This document shows positions 34,852-44,041 of a stretch of DNA of 64,000 bases, in pieces (the stretch's first letter is position 1; each line of letters begins with the position of its first letter). Position numbers and translations under genes: made by a program. The notes beneath the pieces were generated by a model. That model ran no database searches. It saw nothing but the letters and a program-made list of their open reading frames with translations, and had not been told where the DNA came from. This DNA comes from Hyphomicrobiales bacterium (GTDB taxonomy: Bacteria; Pseudomonadota; Alphaproteobacteria; Rhizobiales; Rhizobiaceae), in contig UBTY01000012.1 of NCBI GenBank assembly GCA_900468535.1, positions 62,001 through 126,000 on the forward strand, in the 5' to 3' direction.

Positions 34852-35835
34852 ATGTTGAGTCGCATTTTCCGGTCGTCGAAACGGTCCTTCGATAGCTTGT
34901 CGGAGCAGGAAATCCTGGCTCTGGCGATCAGCTCCGAAGAGGACGACGCCCGAATCTATCTTTCCTATGCCGAAATGCTGCGTCCCCAGTCCCCCGCATC
35001 CGCCAAGGTCTTCGAAGATATGGCCGAGGTCGAGGAGACACACCGCAAGTCCCTGATCGCGATCTACCGCGAACGTTTCGGAGAGCGGATCACGCTGATC
35101 CGTCGCGAACATGTCAGAGGGTTCTACGAGCGCAAGCCGGACTGGCTGCGGCGCAATCTCTCGCTCGAGAAAATCCGCAGCGAGGCCGAGGCGATGGAGC
35201 AACAGGCCTATCGCTTCTATGTGGAGGCCACCAGGCGTGTCTCCGATGCGAAGACACGCCAGTTGCTGGGCGACCTTGCGCTGGCCGAGCAGGGACACGA
35301 AGACATCACCCGCATGCTGAGCGAAAAGCATGTGCCCGCGGAGGTCAAAGGCGAGGAGGACATGGCGGTCCGGCGACAGTTCGTGCTGACCTATGTGCAG
35401 CCGGGGCTTGCCGGGTTGATGGACGGATCGGTGTCGACGCTGGCACCGATCTTTGCCGCCGCGTTCGCTACGCAGGATACCTGGCAGACGTTTCTCGTCG
35501 GCATGTCCGCCTCGGTCGGCGCCGGTATCTCGATGGGCTTCACCGAAGCCGCGCATGACGACGGCAAGATCTCCGGACGCGGCTCGCCGATCAAGCGGGG
35601 TCTCTCGTGCGGGATCATGACCGCGCTCGGCGGCCTTGGACACACGCTGCCCTATCTCATCCCGGATTTCTGGACGGCGACAACGATGGCGGTGATCATC
35701 GCGATCTTCGAGTTGTGGGCGATCGCCTTCATCCAGAACCGCTACATGGAGACGCCGTTTCTGCGGGCAGCGCTACAAGTCGTCGTCGGCGGTGGACTAG
35801 TTCTCGGCGCCGGTATTCTGATCGGCAACAGCTGA
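34852..35835 (+). CDS. mbfA: Membrane-bound ferritin-like iron exporter MbfA
   Basis: 327 residues. The N-terminal half is a rubrerythrin/ferritin-like four-helix bundle with di-iron ligands in EEDDARIYLSYAEML, AEVEETHRK, EAEAMEQQAYRFY and LAEQGHED. The C-terminal half is a VIT1/CCC1-like membrane domain (about five helices) starting at FVLTYVQPGLAGLMDGSVSTLAPI. In Bradyrhizobium and Agrobacterium MbfA exports iron and protects against iron and peroxide stress. The Irr-type palindrome directly upstream and a strong terminator downstream make this a one-gene regulated unit. Confidence 0.93.
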   Translation: MLSRIFRSSKRSFDSLSEQEILALAISSEEDDARIYLSYAEMLRPQSPASAKVFEDMAEVEETHRKSLIAIYRERFGERITLIRREHVRGFYERKPDWLRRNLSLEKIRSEAEAMEQQAYRFYVEATRRVSDAKTRQLLGDLALAEQGHEDITRMLSEKHVPAEVKGEEDMAVRRQFVLTYVQPGLAGLMDGSVSTLAPIFAAAFATQDTWQTFLVGMSASVGAGISMGFTEAAHDDGKISGRGSPIKRGLSCGIMTALGGLGHTLPYLIPDFWTATTMAVIIAIFELWAIAFIQNRYMETPFLRAALQVVVGGGLVLGAGILIGNS

Positions 35836-35842
35836 GCAACAA

Positions 35843-35869
35843 AAAAGGCCGGCTTCAAGCCGGCCTTTT
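35843..35869. terminator. Terminator after mbfA
   Basis: GGCCGGCTT / AAGCCGGCC stem flanked by A-rich text on the left and TTTT on the right, 8 bases after the mbfA stop. The A/T flanks also allow it to work for the convergent gene at 35892. Confidence 0.8.
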
Positions 35870-35891
35870 CGAATTCCGAGTGTGTCTGTGA

Positions 35892-36509
35892 TTACTTCAA
35901 GGCGCCGACCAGCACGTCGCGGCCGTTCTCGATGGTAACCCAGCGACCGGCGTTGGCGCTCGACTGGCGCTTGATGAAGGAATAGGGCGTGTCGAACCAC
36001 GGCTTCACCGTCGAGGCCAGGTTGTCGAGAATGAAGTCGCCCTTTGTGGTGCGCAGCGTCAGGATAGCATGGCCTTCGCCGTCGGGCTTGCGCACGACGG
36101 TCATGAGAAGGTTGGCAGCCGAGAAACCGCGCTGGATCAGGATACGGCGCTTCAGCAGCGCGAAGTCCTCGCAATCGCCGGCGGTGGTCGGGTAAGCCCA
36201 GACTTCGTCCTTGCCGTAGATTTCCTTGTCGGTCATCGGGGTGATCGTGGTGTTGACCTTGGTATTGACGGAGCGCACGAGCGCCCACTTGTCATCGGTC
36301 ATCTCGGCGGCAGCCGAGTTGCGGTTCGGGCCACACTCTTCGCGATGTGTCTGACAGAATTCGTAATGGCCAATCGGCTGGGATGTCGCAGCGCCCGTGA
36401 CCATGGAAAGATTGTTCGTGGGGGCCGGTATGGCGGCCGTCGACATTGCACACATGGCCATCATGGCCACTAGGAAGCCCTTGATCTGCACGCCCGATAT
36501 TCCTTGCAT
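35892..36509 (-). CDS. Bacterial transglutaminase-like cysteine proteinase (BTLCP)
   Basis: 205 residues with an N-terminal signal or anchor segment (GFLVAMMAMCAMSTAAIPA). The catalytic Cys-His-Asp triad of the family is visible: GDCEDFALLKR (Cys about 113), GEGHAILTLRT (His) and FILDNL (Asp). WALVRSVNTKVNTTITP is the usual BTLCP entry helix. Related proteins work in the periplasm; LapG-type members cleave adhesins, but this short protein is not next to a lapD-like gene, so a protease target cannot be named. Confidence 0.85.
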   Translation of the reverse strand: MQGISGVQIKGFLVAMMAMCAMSTAAIPAPTNNLSMVTGAATSQPIGHYEFCQTHREECGPNRNSAAAEMTDDKWALVRSVNTKVNTTITPMTDKEIYGKDEVWAYPTTAGDCEDFALLKRRILIQRGFSAANLLMTVVRKPDGEGHAILTLRTTKGDFILDNLASTVKPWFDTPYSFIKRQSSANAGRWVTIENGRDVLVGALK

Positions 36510-36731
36510 CGCCCCTGAATTCTTAACAAAAAGTTAATTGAGAGAGGCGCGGGGAGTCAATCGCTACTTCTGGGGAGGGGGTCAGAAGCGCCGGACATGG
36601 TTAAAATCCGTTAGGATTTGGCACATGGCTGCCGGGCTGCCGCAGCAATTCGCTGCGGCAATTCTCATTCAAGCATCTGATATCAATGAAGAATATCGAT
36701 GGACCGAGACGCGGTGCCGGACTTGCGGCGA

Positions 36732-37532
36732 TCAGTCCGCCAATTCCTTAACGGCAAATAGCATGCGTTCTATGTCCTGTGGACGGGACAGGCGGTGATC
36801 CCCATCTCGGATGAAGGTCAGTACGACATCGTCGGCCGGCAGATGCTCGACGAGCTTCATCGCGTGCTGGAACGGGACGTCGGGATCCTTCATTCCCTGC
36901 AGGATGTGAACCGGGCATCCGACCTCGATGATGCCTGTCAGAACCTGGTTTTCGCGTCCGTCCTCGATCAGGGCGCGGGTATAGATATTGGGCTCCGGGC
37001 TGTAGGCGGAGCGCTCTTCGAAGAAGCCGCGTTCGGCAAGCGAGGCCTTCTCCTTCTTCGTGAGGTTCGGTTCGATGAGATCGGAGGTGAAGTCCGGTGC
37101 TGGAGCAATCAGCACCATGCCCTGAAGCTTCGGCGCATCTGTCTGCTTGGCGAATTCCTGTGCGAGCCTGAGCGCGATCCAGCCACCCATCGACGAGCCG
37201 ACCAGGATGACCCGCTCGGGCCTGGTGTGCAGGATGATGCCGAGCGCCTCTTCCAGCCAGCGCGAAATGGTGCCTTCGGTGAACGCGCCTTTCGATACGC
37301 CATGACCTGAATAATCGAAGCGGATGCAAGACAGTCCGCTCTCGGCCGCCAATCGGTCGAGCTCGACCGCCTTCGTGCCTTCCATGTCGGAGCGGTATCC
37401 GGACAGCCAGACGAGGGCAGGGCCATTATTGCTTTCCTGGGCCGGGCGCACCACATAGGCAATGTCCCGGGCAGCGGCGCCTTCGCCGATGGCCAGGAAT
37501 TTTGGTGCAGAGGCGGAAATTGCATCAGACAT
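36732..37532 (-). CDS. Alpha/beta hydrolase
   Basis: 266-residue hydrolase. The nucleophile elbow VGSSMGGW gives Ser at about 112; the oxyanion strand is ALVWLSGYRSD, the acid Asp is probably in HILQGMKDPDVPF, and the His is in IRDGDHRLSRP. No signal peptide. It looks like the esterase/palmitoyl-thioesterase (ABHD10-like) branch, but the substrate is unknown. It is divergent from infC with a 178-base gap. Confidence 0.85.
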   Translation of the reverse strand: MSDAISASAPKFLAIGEGAAARDIAYVVRPAQESNNGPALVWLSGYRSDMEGTKAVELDRLAAESGLSCIRFDYSGHGVSKGAFTEGTISRWLEEALGIILHTRPERVILVGSSMGGWIALRLAQEFAKQTDAPKLQGMVLIAPAPDFTSDLIEPNLTKKEKASLAERGFFEERSAYSPEPNIYTRALIEDGRENQVLTGIIEVGCPVHILQGMKDPDVPFQHAMKLVEHLPADDVVLTFIRDGDHRLSRPQDIERMLFAVKELAD

Positions 37533-37710
37533 GGCGGAACTCCGGTTGTTTTCGCCTATAAAACAGATTCTTGACAGGCTGACAGCAGGTGATTTTTCCG
37601 CTAAAGCATGCTACTGACTCCGTTGCAGCGATGGCGAAACTAGATTTGTGCCCTCTTAACTGAAGGCGCCGCGCCGCAGCGATCCGAAACAACGCGAGGA
37701 GAATACGACC

Positions 37711-38247
37711 ATTCGCAGACCCTTTAAAGCCGACGCACCCGTAAAGGAAGGGCCGCGTTCGAACCGGGAAATCCGCATCCCCCGAGTTCAGCTGATTGAC
37801 GCCGAAGGACAGAACCTGGGTATCGTCCAGACAGACCAGGCCCTGAGGATGGCTGAAGAAGCTGGTCTCGATCTGGTGGAAATCTCTCCAAATGCTGAGC
37901 CGCCGGTATGCAAGATCCTCGATCTGGGCAAGCTGAAATACGCGAACCAGAAGAAGGCGGCAGAAGCTCGCAAGAAGCAGAAAATCGTCGAAGTCAAAGA
38001 AATCAAGATGCGTCCGAACATCGACACCCATGACTATGAGGTGAAGATGAAGGCGATGGGTCGTTTCTTCGAAGAAGGCGACAAGGTCAAGGTGACCCTG
38101 AAGTTCCGCGGCCGCGAAATGGCCCACCAGGAACTCGGGATGAAGCTCCTGCAGCAGGTCAAGGCCGACACGCTGGAGTTCGCCAAGGTCGAGGCTGAGC
38201 CCAAGCTCGAAGGCCGCCAGATGATGATGGTACTCGCGCCGAAGTGA
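37711..38247 (+). CDS. infC: Translation initiation factor IF-3
   Basis: 178 residues if started at ATT 37711, with GAGGAG nine bases upstream; the first in-frame ATG (37849) would remove 46 residues of the N-domain. The text after ATT ([29 protein letters not shown]) is the family N-terminus. IF-3 is classically started from ATT/AUU, which allows autoregulation by IF-3 discrimination against it. The N-domain is followed by the linker [31 protein letters not shown] and the C-domain that binds the 30S platform ([24 protein letters not shown]). A terminator follows before rpmI. Confidence 0.95.
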   Translation: MRRPFKADAPVKEGPRSNREIRIPRVQLIDAEGQNLGIVQTDQALRMAEEAGLDLVEISPNAEPPVCKILDLGKLKYANQKKAAEARKKQKIVEVKEIKMRPNIDTHDYEVKMKAMGRFFEEGDKVKVTLKFRGREMAHQELGMKLLQQVKADTLEFAKVEAEPKLEGRQMMMVLAPK

Positions 38248-38270
38248 AGTGCGCGACCGTTATCGGTATC

Positions 38271-38295
38271 AAAGCCGTCCGAAAGGGCGGCTTTT
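38271..38295 (+). terminator. Terminator between infC and rpmI
   Basis: Stem AAAGCCGTCC / GGGCGGCTTT (10 bp with one G-T pair) capped by the stable tetraloop GAAA and followed by T residues, 24 bases after the infC stop. It separates infC from rpmI-rplT, which has its own promoter. Confidence 0.8.
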
Positions 38296-38369
38296 GTATT
38301 TCTGGCGAGCCTTCTGCCACTGGGTCACGGGCGTCTGCTCGTCTGCCGAAGATTCCTCGCCTCGCCCCG

Positions 38370-38398
38370 TTGCACTTTTATGACGTCGCGGTTATAAG
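38370..38398 (+). promoter_or_regulatory. Strong sigma-70-type promoter for rpmI-rplT
   Basis: TTGCAC at 38370-38375 and TATAAG at 38393-38398 are separated by 17 bases. This is among the best housekeeping promoter matches in the window. It predicts a start near 38405 and an untranslated leader of about 175 bases before rpmI. Confidence 0.7.
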
Positions 38399-38404
38399 CG
38401 CGCG

Positions 38405-38580
38405 TCCGAACTGACCGGCAGGGCATGCCGTGGCAGTTTCGAATGCTTGCGGAACGGTTCGTCACCGGAGCCGCAGATCAACAACAAACGCTCCCGCACT
38501 TGTTGCGACTCCGGGGAAACCGGGCATCGCGAGAAGGCTTCTTTTGAAGCGTGCAGGGGGATCAGAAACGGAGTAGCAAA
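38405..38580 (+). promoter_or_regulatory. Leader of rpmI-rplT, possible L20-responsive control region
   Basis: About 175 bases between the predicted transcription start and rpmI. Several short stems can be drawn (for example GCTTC-TTTT-GAAGC near 38538-38551, and GACTCCGG with nearby CCGGG). Ribosomal protein L20 represses this operon through mRNA structure in other bacteria; the mechanism here is inferred from length and position only. Confidence 0.4.
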
Positions 38581-38784
38581 ATGCCCAAGATGAAGACGAA
38601 GTCTGCTGCCAAGAAGCGGTTCAAGATCACCGCAACTGGCAAGGTCAAGGCTGCAGCTGCTGGCAAGCGCCATGGCATGATCAAGCGTACCAACAAGTTC
38701 ATCCGCGATGCACGTGGCACCATGGTTCTCGCAGAACCGGATGGCCGCAAGGTCGTAAAGAACTACCTGCCGAACGGTCTCTAA
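38581..38784 (+). CDS. rpmI: 50S ribosomal protein L35
   Basis: 67 residues starting [20 protein letters not shown], the characteristic L35 N-terminus. It is strongly basic and ends with NYLPNGL. It is followed after 39 bases by rplT, the conserved order. The start at 38581 has GGAGTAGCAA upstream; an in-frame upstream start at 38551 lies in the leader. Confidence 0.98.
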   Translation: MPKMKTKSAAKKRFKITATGKVKAAAAGKRHGMIKRTNKFIRDARGTMVLAEPDGRKVVKNYLPNGL

Positions 38785-38823
38785 GACTATTCCGCGAACG
38801 CTTTAGATTAAGGAGATCATGAA

Positions 38824-39228
38824 ATGGCACGTGTAAAAAGAGGCGTTACCGCCCACGCCAAGCACAAGAAGGTTTTGAAGGCCGCTAAGGGCTTCTACGG
38901 TCGTCGCAAGAACACCATCCGCGCCGCTAAGGCCGCTGTTGATCGTTCGAAGCAGTACGCTTACCGCGACCGCAAGGTCAACAAGCGCAACTTCCGCGCT
39001 CTCTGGATCCAGCGTATCAACGCTGCTGTCCGCGAATTCGGCCTGACCTACGGCCGCTTCATCGACGGCCTGAACAAGGCTGGCATCGAAGTCGACCGTA
39101 AGGTTCTCTCCGACATGGCGATCCATGAGCCGGAAGCATTCGGTGCACTCGTTGCAGCCTCCAAGAAGGCTCTCGAGTACCTGAAAGACGCTGGCACGAA
39201 GAACGAGTTTGAAGCAGCCGTCAACTAA
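38824..39228 (+). CDS. rplT: 50S ribosomal protein L20
   Basis: 134 residues. The N-terminal basic helix ([30 protein letters not shown]) threads 23S rRNA and is needed early in 50S assembly. The globular domain [23 protein letters not shown] is typical, with a slightly longer C-terminus than the 117-120-residue E. coli form, as usual in alphaproteobacteria. Start preceded by AAGGAG. A strong terminator follows. Confidence 0.98.
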   Translation: MARVKRGVTAHAKHKKVLKAAKGFYGRRKNTIRAAKAAVDRSKQYAYRDRKVNKRNFRALWIQRINAAVREFGLTYGRFIDGLNKAGIEVDRKVLSDMAIHEPEAFGALVAASKKALEYLKDAGTKNEFEAAVN

Positions 39229-39263
39229 GCCGGCGCTATCAAAGCTTTTGCTTCGATGATTTT

Positions 39264-39304
39264 GAACCCGCGCTGGCAAGGCTTGCGCGGGTTCTTTCGT
39301 TTTA
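39264..39304 (+). terminator. Terminator after rplT
   Basis: 10-bp perfect stem GAACCCGCGC / GCGCGGGTTC with an 11-base loop and the tail TTTCGTTTT. Confidence 0.85.
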
Positions 39305-39329
39305 ATCCGGATGAAGGCATCGAGAAGGC

Positions 39330-40145
39330 GTGGCGAACGACCTCGAAAATCTGACGGCGGAAGCCGGGCTGAAGGAAGCGGACGTGCCCGTCCTGCTCGC
39401 AGCCCTGCTGAACAGTTCGCGACGCGTCGAGCGCGTCGCGCTGTCGAGCGGCGCCGTCTGGATCAAGCGCTATGGCACCGAGCGCGCCTCGCGCTGGGTG
39501 AACCTGCAGCGCATGCTCGCCAATCTGATCAAGGCGCCGTTTCTTCGCCCGTCGCCGCTTCTCGGCGACGAGGGCATGGCGGCGCGCGAGATGCGCCGTG
39601 TTGCCCAGTTTTCCGCCCAAAATGTCCCGACCGCGCGCGTTCTCTATTCTTCGGGTGCCGCCATCGTCTTCAGCGACGTCGGCAAGAACGTCGACCAGTA
39701 CCTCCATGCCTCGAAGGCGGATGCTACCGCCCACGATGCATTGCTGGTGCGCTGCGCCGCCGAACTCGGGGCGCTGCATGCAAAGCGGCTCTGCCACGGC
39801 CGCCCATATCCGCGAGACATGTTCCTTGCCGATGGCCGCATAGGCTTCATGGATTTCGAGGAAGAGCCCGATACGGTCATGCCGCTGGAAGTCGCCCAGG
39901 CGCGCGACATCTGGCTGCTCTTCCTTCAGGTCGCGACGCGTGCGCAGCTTGGACGGGAGACCCATGACCGGGCCTACAAGGCCTGGGCGGATGTGGCTCC
40001 GCCAGAGGCGATTGCCGAACTGCGCAAGCTTACCGGATTCCTGGGCGGCTTTTTATCCGCTGCCCGGTTGATTGGCCGCGTGCACATGGGTAGTGATCTG
40101 CGACGTTTCATCGTGGCGACCAGCTATCTGAAGCAAGTTTCGTGA
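39330..40145 (+). CDS. Protein kinase-like fold protein (LPS kinase/Bud32-type)
   Basis: 271 residues starting at GTG 39330 with GAGAAGG upstream. A reduced kinase pattern can be traced: VWIKRYG (possible beta-3 Lys), MAAREMRRV (alpha-C Glu), ELGALHAKRLCHGRPYPRDMFL (catalytic loop with HGRPYPRD in place of HRD) and IGFMDFEEEP (DFG-equivalent, Asp). This pattern fits the lipopolysaccharide kinase/Bud32-like families. It sits between rplT and pheS, a position with no obvious link to envelope genes. It could phosphorylate a sugar, lipid or protein; no target is evident. Confidence 0.75.
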   Translation: MANDLENLTAEAGLKEADVPVLLAALLNSSRRVERVALSSGAVWIKRYGTERASRWVNLQRMLANLIKAPFLRPSPLLGDEGMAAREMRRVAQFSAQNVPTARVLYSSGAAIVFSDVGKNVDQYLHASKADATAHDALLVRCAAELGALHAKRLCHGRPYPRDMFLADGRIGFMDFEEEPDTVMPLEVAQARDIWLLFLQVATRAQLGRETHDRAYKAWADVAPPEAIAELRKLTGFLGGFLSAARLIGRVHMGSDLRRFIVATSYLKQVS

Positions 40146-40183
40146 ATTATCGACAAGACTGACGCCCTGTGAGGCAGGAAAAG

Positions 40184-41266
40184 ATGACCGAACTCGAAAC
40201 CCTGGAAAAGCAACTTCTGTCTGATGTGGCAGCCGCTGCCGACGAGCCGGCGATCGAAGCCGTGCGTGTTGGCGCACTCGGCAAGAAGGGTTCGGTCTCC
40301 GAGCTCCTGAAGACGCTCGGCTCGATGACGCCGGAAGAGCGCCAGACGCGCGGTGCCGCGATCAACGCGCTGAAGAACGCCGTCACAGACGCAATCACGG
40401 AACGCAAGGCGGAACTGAAGAAGGCCGCGATCGACGCCCGCCTGAAGGCCGAGACGGTCGACGTCAGCCTGCCGGTCCGCTCGTCGCCGGCCGAGCGTGG
40501 CCGCATCCATCCGATCAGCCAGATCATCGACGAGATCACCGCGATCTTCGGCGACATGGGCTTCTCGATCGCCGAAGGTCCGGACGTCGAGACTGACTAC
40601 TATAACTTCACGGCGCTGAACTTCCCCGAAGGCCACCCGGCCCGCGAGATGCACGATACCTTCTTCTTCAATCCGGATGAGAACGGTGAGCGCAAGGTGC
40701 TGCGCACCCACACCTCGCCGGTGCAGGTGCGCACGATGGAAGCGCAGAAGCCGCCGATCCGCATCATCATCCCCGGTAAGACCTACCGCCAGGACAGTGA
40801 CGCCACCCATTCGCCGATGTTCCATCAGGTCGAGGGCCTCGTCGTCGACAAGAAGGCCAATGTCGCCAATATCCGCTGGGTTCTGGAAGAGTTCTGCAAG
40901 ACCTTCTTCGAGGTCGACAGCGTCACCATGCGCTTCCGCCCGTCGTTCTTCCCGTTCACGGAACCGTCGTTCGAGGTCGACATCCAGTGCGACCGCTCCG
41001 GCCCGATCGTCAAGTTCGGCGAAGGCACCGACTGGATGGAGATCCTCGGCTGCGGCATGGTGCATCCGAACGTGCTCCGCGCGGGCGGTCTCGATCCCGA
41101 CGAGTACCAGGGTTTTGCCTGGGGCATGGGCCTCGACCGCATCGCCATGCTGAAATACGGCATGCCCGACCTGCGCGACTTCTTCAACGCCGATGTCCGC
41201 TGGATGACCCATTACGGCCTCCGCCCGCTCGACATGCCGACGCTGTTCGGCGGTCTGAGCGCGTAA
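40184..41266 (+). CDS. pheS: Phenylalanyl-tRNA synthetase alpha subunit
   Basis: 360 residues from ATG 40184 (AGGCAGGAAAAG upstream). N-terminal coiled coil, then class II motifs: motif 1 region [13 protein letters not shown], motif 2 [10 protein letters not shown]...YRQDSDATH, phenylalanine pocket FTEPSFEVD, and motif 3 [17 protein letters not shown]. It forms the alpha2-beta2 enzyme with PheT, 15 bases downstream. Confidence 0.98.
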   Translation: MTELETLEKQLLSDVAAAADEPAIEAVRVGALGKKGSVSELLKTLGSMTPEERQTRGAAINALKNAVTDAITERKAELKKAAIDARLKAETVDVSLPVRSSPAERGRIHPISQIIDEITAIFGDMGFSIAEGPDVETDYYNFTALNFPEGHPAREMHDTFFFNPDENGERKVLRTHTSPVQVRTMEAQKPPIRIIIPGKTYRQDSDATHSPMFHQVEGLVVDKKANVANIRWVLEEFCKTFFEVDSVTMRFRPSFFPFTEPSFEVDIQCDRSGPIVKFGEGTDWMEILGCGMVHPNVLRAGGLDPDEYQGFAWGMGLDRIAMLKYGMPDLRDFFNADVRWMTHYGLRPLDMPTLFGGLSA

Positions 41267-41281
41267 GGGAGGATAGAGATC

Positions 41282-43705
41282 ATGAAGTTCACACTTTCCT
41301 GGCTGAAGGATCATCTGGAAACGGATGCAACCCTCGATGAAATCTGCAAGCGCCTGACCGAGATCGGCCTCGAGGTCGAGGATGTCGACGACAAGGCGGC
41401 GTTCAAGCCCTTCGTCATCGCCAAGATCCTGACCGCCGAGAAGCATCCGCAGGCAGATCGCCTCAAGGTTCTCTCTGTTGATACCGGCAAGGGCGCGCCC
41501 GTCCAGGTCGTCTGCGGCGCTCCGAATGCGCGCGCCGGCCTGATCGGCGCGTTCGCGGCTCCAGGCACCTATGTTCCCGGCATCGACGTGACGCTTGCCG
41601 TCGGCAACATCCGCGGCGTCGAAAGCCACGGCATGATGTGCTCCGAAAAAGAGCTGCAGATCTCCGACAGCCACGATGGCATCATCGACCTGCCCGAGGA
41701 TGCGCCGGTCGGCACCTCGTTTGCTGCCTACGCCCATCTCGACGATCCGATGATCGAGATCAACCTGACGCCGAACCGTCCGGATTGCACGTCGATCTAC
41801 GGCATCGCCCGCGATCTCGCCGCCTCCGGCCTCGGCACGCTGAAGACACGCCCCGCGCCGTCCTTCGCCGTCGAAGGCGAAACGCCGGTCAAGCTGACGC
41901 TCGATCTCGATGACGACAAGCTCTGCCCGGGCTTCGGCCTGCGCCTCGTGCGCGGCGTTAAGAACGGCCCGAGCCCCAAGTGGGTGCAGCAGCGCCTGAC
42001 GGCGATCGGCCTGCGCCCGATCAACGCGCTCGTCGACATCACCAACTATATGACCTTCGACCAGGGTCGTCCGATGCACGTCTTCGACGCCGCCAAGGTG
42101 AAAGGCAACCTCACCGTTCGCCGCGCCAAGGACGGCGAGACGGTGTTGGCGCTCGACCAGCGTGAATACAAGCTCGGGCCGAACAACGTCGTCATTGCCG
42201 ACGAGAACGGCATCGAGTCGATCGGCGGCATTATGGGCGGGGAGCATTCCGGCTGCGACGAAAACACGACCGACGTGCTGATCGAATCGGCCCTGTGGGA
42301 TCCGATGAACATCGCGAAGTCCGGCCGTGGCCTGGGCATCATCACCGATGCCCGCTACCGCTTCGAGCGCGGCGTCGATCCCGAATACATGGTCCCCGGC
42401 CTCGAGCGCACCACCGAGCTGGTTCTCGAATTCTGCGGCGGGACGGCAGCCAAGGCCGAGATTGTGGGCTACAAGGGCTATGAGCCCAAGACCGTCGACT
42501 TCCCCTTCTCGGAAGTGAAGCGCCTGACGGGCCTGGAAGTCTCCACCGAAGAGAGCGTCGAAATCCTGACCCGCCTCGGCTTCAAGGTCACCGGTTCCGG
42601 CGAGCGCGTTTCCGTCGCCGTTCCATCCTGGCGTCCCGATGTCGACGGCAAGGCCGACCTCGTCGAGGAAGTCATGCGCATCCACGGCGTCGACAACATC
42701 AAGCCGGCGCCGCTGGAAAGCCATGCGGCCGTCAACGGCAGGATCCTGACGACGCTGCAGATCCGCACCCGCATCGCCAAGCGCGCGCTTGCCTCGCGCG
42801 GCATGCTGGAAGCCGTCAACTGGTCCTTCATTTCGGAAGATCAGGCAAAGCTCTTCGGCGGCGGCTCGCCGGCGCTGAAGCTTGCCAACCCGATCGCGGC
42901 TGACATGTCCGACATGCGTCCGTCGCTGTTGCCAGGCCTGCTGACAGCTGCCCAGCGCAATGCCGACAAGGGCTACGGCGACGTCGCGATCTTCGAAGTG
43001 TCCGGCACCTATGAGAACGATCGCCCCGAGGGCCAGCGCCGCGTTGCCGGCGGTGTCCGTCGCGGTACCGCCTCGCTTGCCGGCGCCGGCCGCATGTGGC
43101 TGAACGCCGCCAAGGGCGGCGGCAAGCCGGTCGACGTCTTCGACGCCAAGGCCGATGCGCTGGCCGTGATCGAAGCCTGCGGCCTGCCGATGGGCAATAT
43201 CCAGATCGAGCAGGGCGGACCGGAGTGGTACCACCCCGGCCGCTCCGGCACGATCAAGATGGGTCCGAAGGTCGTTCTCGGCTATTTCGGCGAGTTCCAT
43301 CCCTCGACGCTGGAAGCGCTTGACGTGTCCGGCGCGCTCTCGGGCTTCGAGGTCTATATCGACGCCATGGCCGAGCCGAAGAAGAAGGCGACCCGCACCA
43401 AGCCGGCGCTCGAGCTTTCACCCTTCCAGGCCGTCAAGCGCGACTTCGCCTTCGTCGTCGACAAGTCGGTGGAGGCAGGCGCGATCATCAAGGCCGCGAC
43501 CGGTGCAGACCGCAAGCTCGTCACCGGTGTCAACGTCTTCGACATCTTCGAAGGGCCGTCGCTCGGTGAAGGCAAGAAGTCGGTGGCGATCGAGGTGCAG
43601 ATCCAGCCGGTCGAGCGCACGCTGACCGACGAGGATTTCGAGGCACTGACGCAGAAGATCGTTGCCAGCGTGACGAAATTCACCGGCGGTGTCCTCAGAG
43701 GTTAG
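41282..43705 (+). CDS. pheT: Phenylalanyl-tRNA synthetase beta subunit
   Basis: 807 residues. Domains in order: B1 and EMAP-like tRNA-binding part (VICGAPN-type text [12 protein letters not shown]), the B3/B4 editing domain ([16 protein letters not shown] and the following segments), B5 ([21 protein letters not shown]), the catalytic-like core, and the C-terminal anticodon-binding B8 domain ([21 protein letters not shown]). It is co-transcribed with pheS. A strong hairpin follows the stop. Confidence 0.98.
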   Translation: MKFTLSWLKDHLETDATLDEICKRLTEIGLEVEDVDDKAAFKPFVIAKILTAEKHPQADRLKVLSVDTGKGAPVQVVCGAPNARAGLIGAFAAPGTYVPGIDVTLAVGNIRGVESHGMMCSEKELQISDSHDGIIDLPEDAPVGTSFAAYAHLDDPMIEINLTPNRPDCTSIYGIARDLAASGLGTLKTRPAPSFAVEGETPVKLTLDLDDDKLCPGFGLRLVRGVKNGPSPKWVQQRLTAIGLRPINALVDITNYMTFDQGRPMHVFDAAKVKGNLTVRRAKDGETVLALDQREYKLGPNNVVIADENGIESIGGIMGGEHSGCDENTTDVLIESALWDPMNIAKSGRGLGIITDARYRFERGVDPEYMVPGLERTTELVLEFCGGTAAKAEIVGYKGYEPKTVDFPFSEVKRLTGLEVSTEESVEILTRLGFKVTGSGERVSVAVPSWRPDVDGKADLVEEVMRIHGVDNIKPAPLESHAAVNGRILTTLQIRTRIAKRALASRGMLEAVNWSFISEDQAKLFGGGSPALKLANPIAADMSDMRPSLLPGLLTAAQRNADKGYGDVAIFEVSGTYENDRPEGQRRVAGGVRRGTASLAGAGRMWLNAAKGGGKPVDVFDAKADALAVIEACGLPMGNIQIEQGGPEWYHPGRSGTIKMGPKVVLGYFGEFHPSTLEALDVSGALSGFEVYIDAMAEPKKKATRTKPALELSPFQAVKRDFAFVVDKSVEAGAIIKAATGADRKLVTGVNVFDIFEGPSLGEGKKSVAIEVQIQPVERTLTDEDFEALTQKIVASVTKFTGGVLRG

Positions 43706-43713
43706 TTGAAAAA

Positions 43714-43744
43714 ATCGCGGGGCACATTGCGTGTGCCCCGCGAT
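43714..43744 (+). terminator. Terminator hairpin after pheT
   Basis: 13-bp perfect stem ATCGCGGGGCACA / TGTGCCCCGCGAT with a 5-base loop, beginning 8 bases after the pheT stop. The tail CTCATTCT is only moderately T-rich. It also lies just beyond the stop of the small minus-strand HTH gene and may serve both. Confidence 0.75.
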
Positions 43745-43750
43745 CTCATT

Positions 43751-43906
43751 CTATTCCGAGATCTCGCCAAACCGACGGCCACTCAGAACTTCACTGACGC
43801 GCCCTTGGTTTATGTCTAAAAGCGCTGCGATTTGATGCTGAAGGAGCGTTGGATTTTCACGTGCTAAGATCTTTATCTTGCGCGCAAGTTCGGCATTCAT
43901 CTTCAT
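43751..43906 (-). CDS. 51-residue helix-turn-helix protein
   Basis: Short gene found by reading the minus strand: ATG at 43906, with AGAGGAGA upstream, and TAG at 43751-43753. The protein is MKMNAELARKIKILAREN followed by PTLLQHQIAALLDINQGR and VSEVLSGRRFGEISE. The second part is a clear helix-turn-helix (QIAALLDINQGRVSEVLSG), close to the NQGR-(I/V)-SEVL pattern of small phage-like or plasmid-like DNA-binding proteins. With only one HTH and no dimerisation region it may act with another protein. It lies in an AT-richer islet beside the SSB-tail protein gene on the same strand. Confidence 0.7.
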   Translation of the reverse strand: MKMNAELARKIKILARENPTLLQHQIAALLDINQGRVSEVLSGRRFGEISE

Positions 43907-43918
43907 TGCTATCTCCTC

Positions 43919-44022
43919 TTTTTTGGATAGCGCGTAGATGGTTCTTGCACGGCCGAATCACTCCTTGTAGAGTGGTTTTGCTTTAGTGGACGTGTGATCC
44001 GACCATCTACTATTTTTTGGAT
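43919..44022. repeat. Nested direct and inverted repeats with a hairpin in the islet
   Basis: TTTTTTGGAT occurs at 43919-43928 and 44013-44022 in the same orientation. GTAGATGGT (43934-43942) is mirrored as ACCATCTAC (44002-44010). Between them AATCACTC/GAGTGGTT (43956-43977) forms a hairpin followed by TTGCTTT. The block lies just upstream of the HTH gene and downstream of the SSB-tail gene. It may be a promoter/operator region or the 5' structure of a transcript. Confidence 0.45.
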
Positions 44023-44041
44023 CATGGGCTATTCCCCTCGA

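Noticed and set aside
40124..43300. 1058-residue minus-strand frame opposite pheS-pheT
   Set aside because: Antisense shadow of two well-supported synthetase genes; its length only reflects high GC and codon bias.
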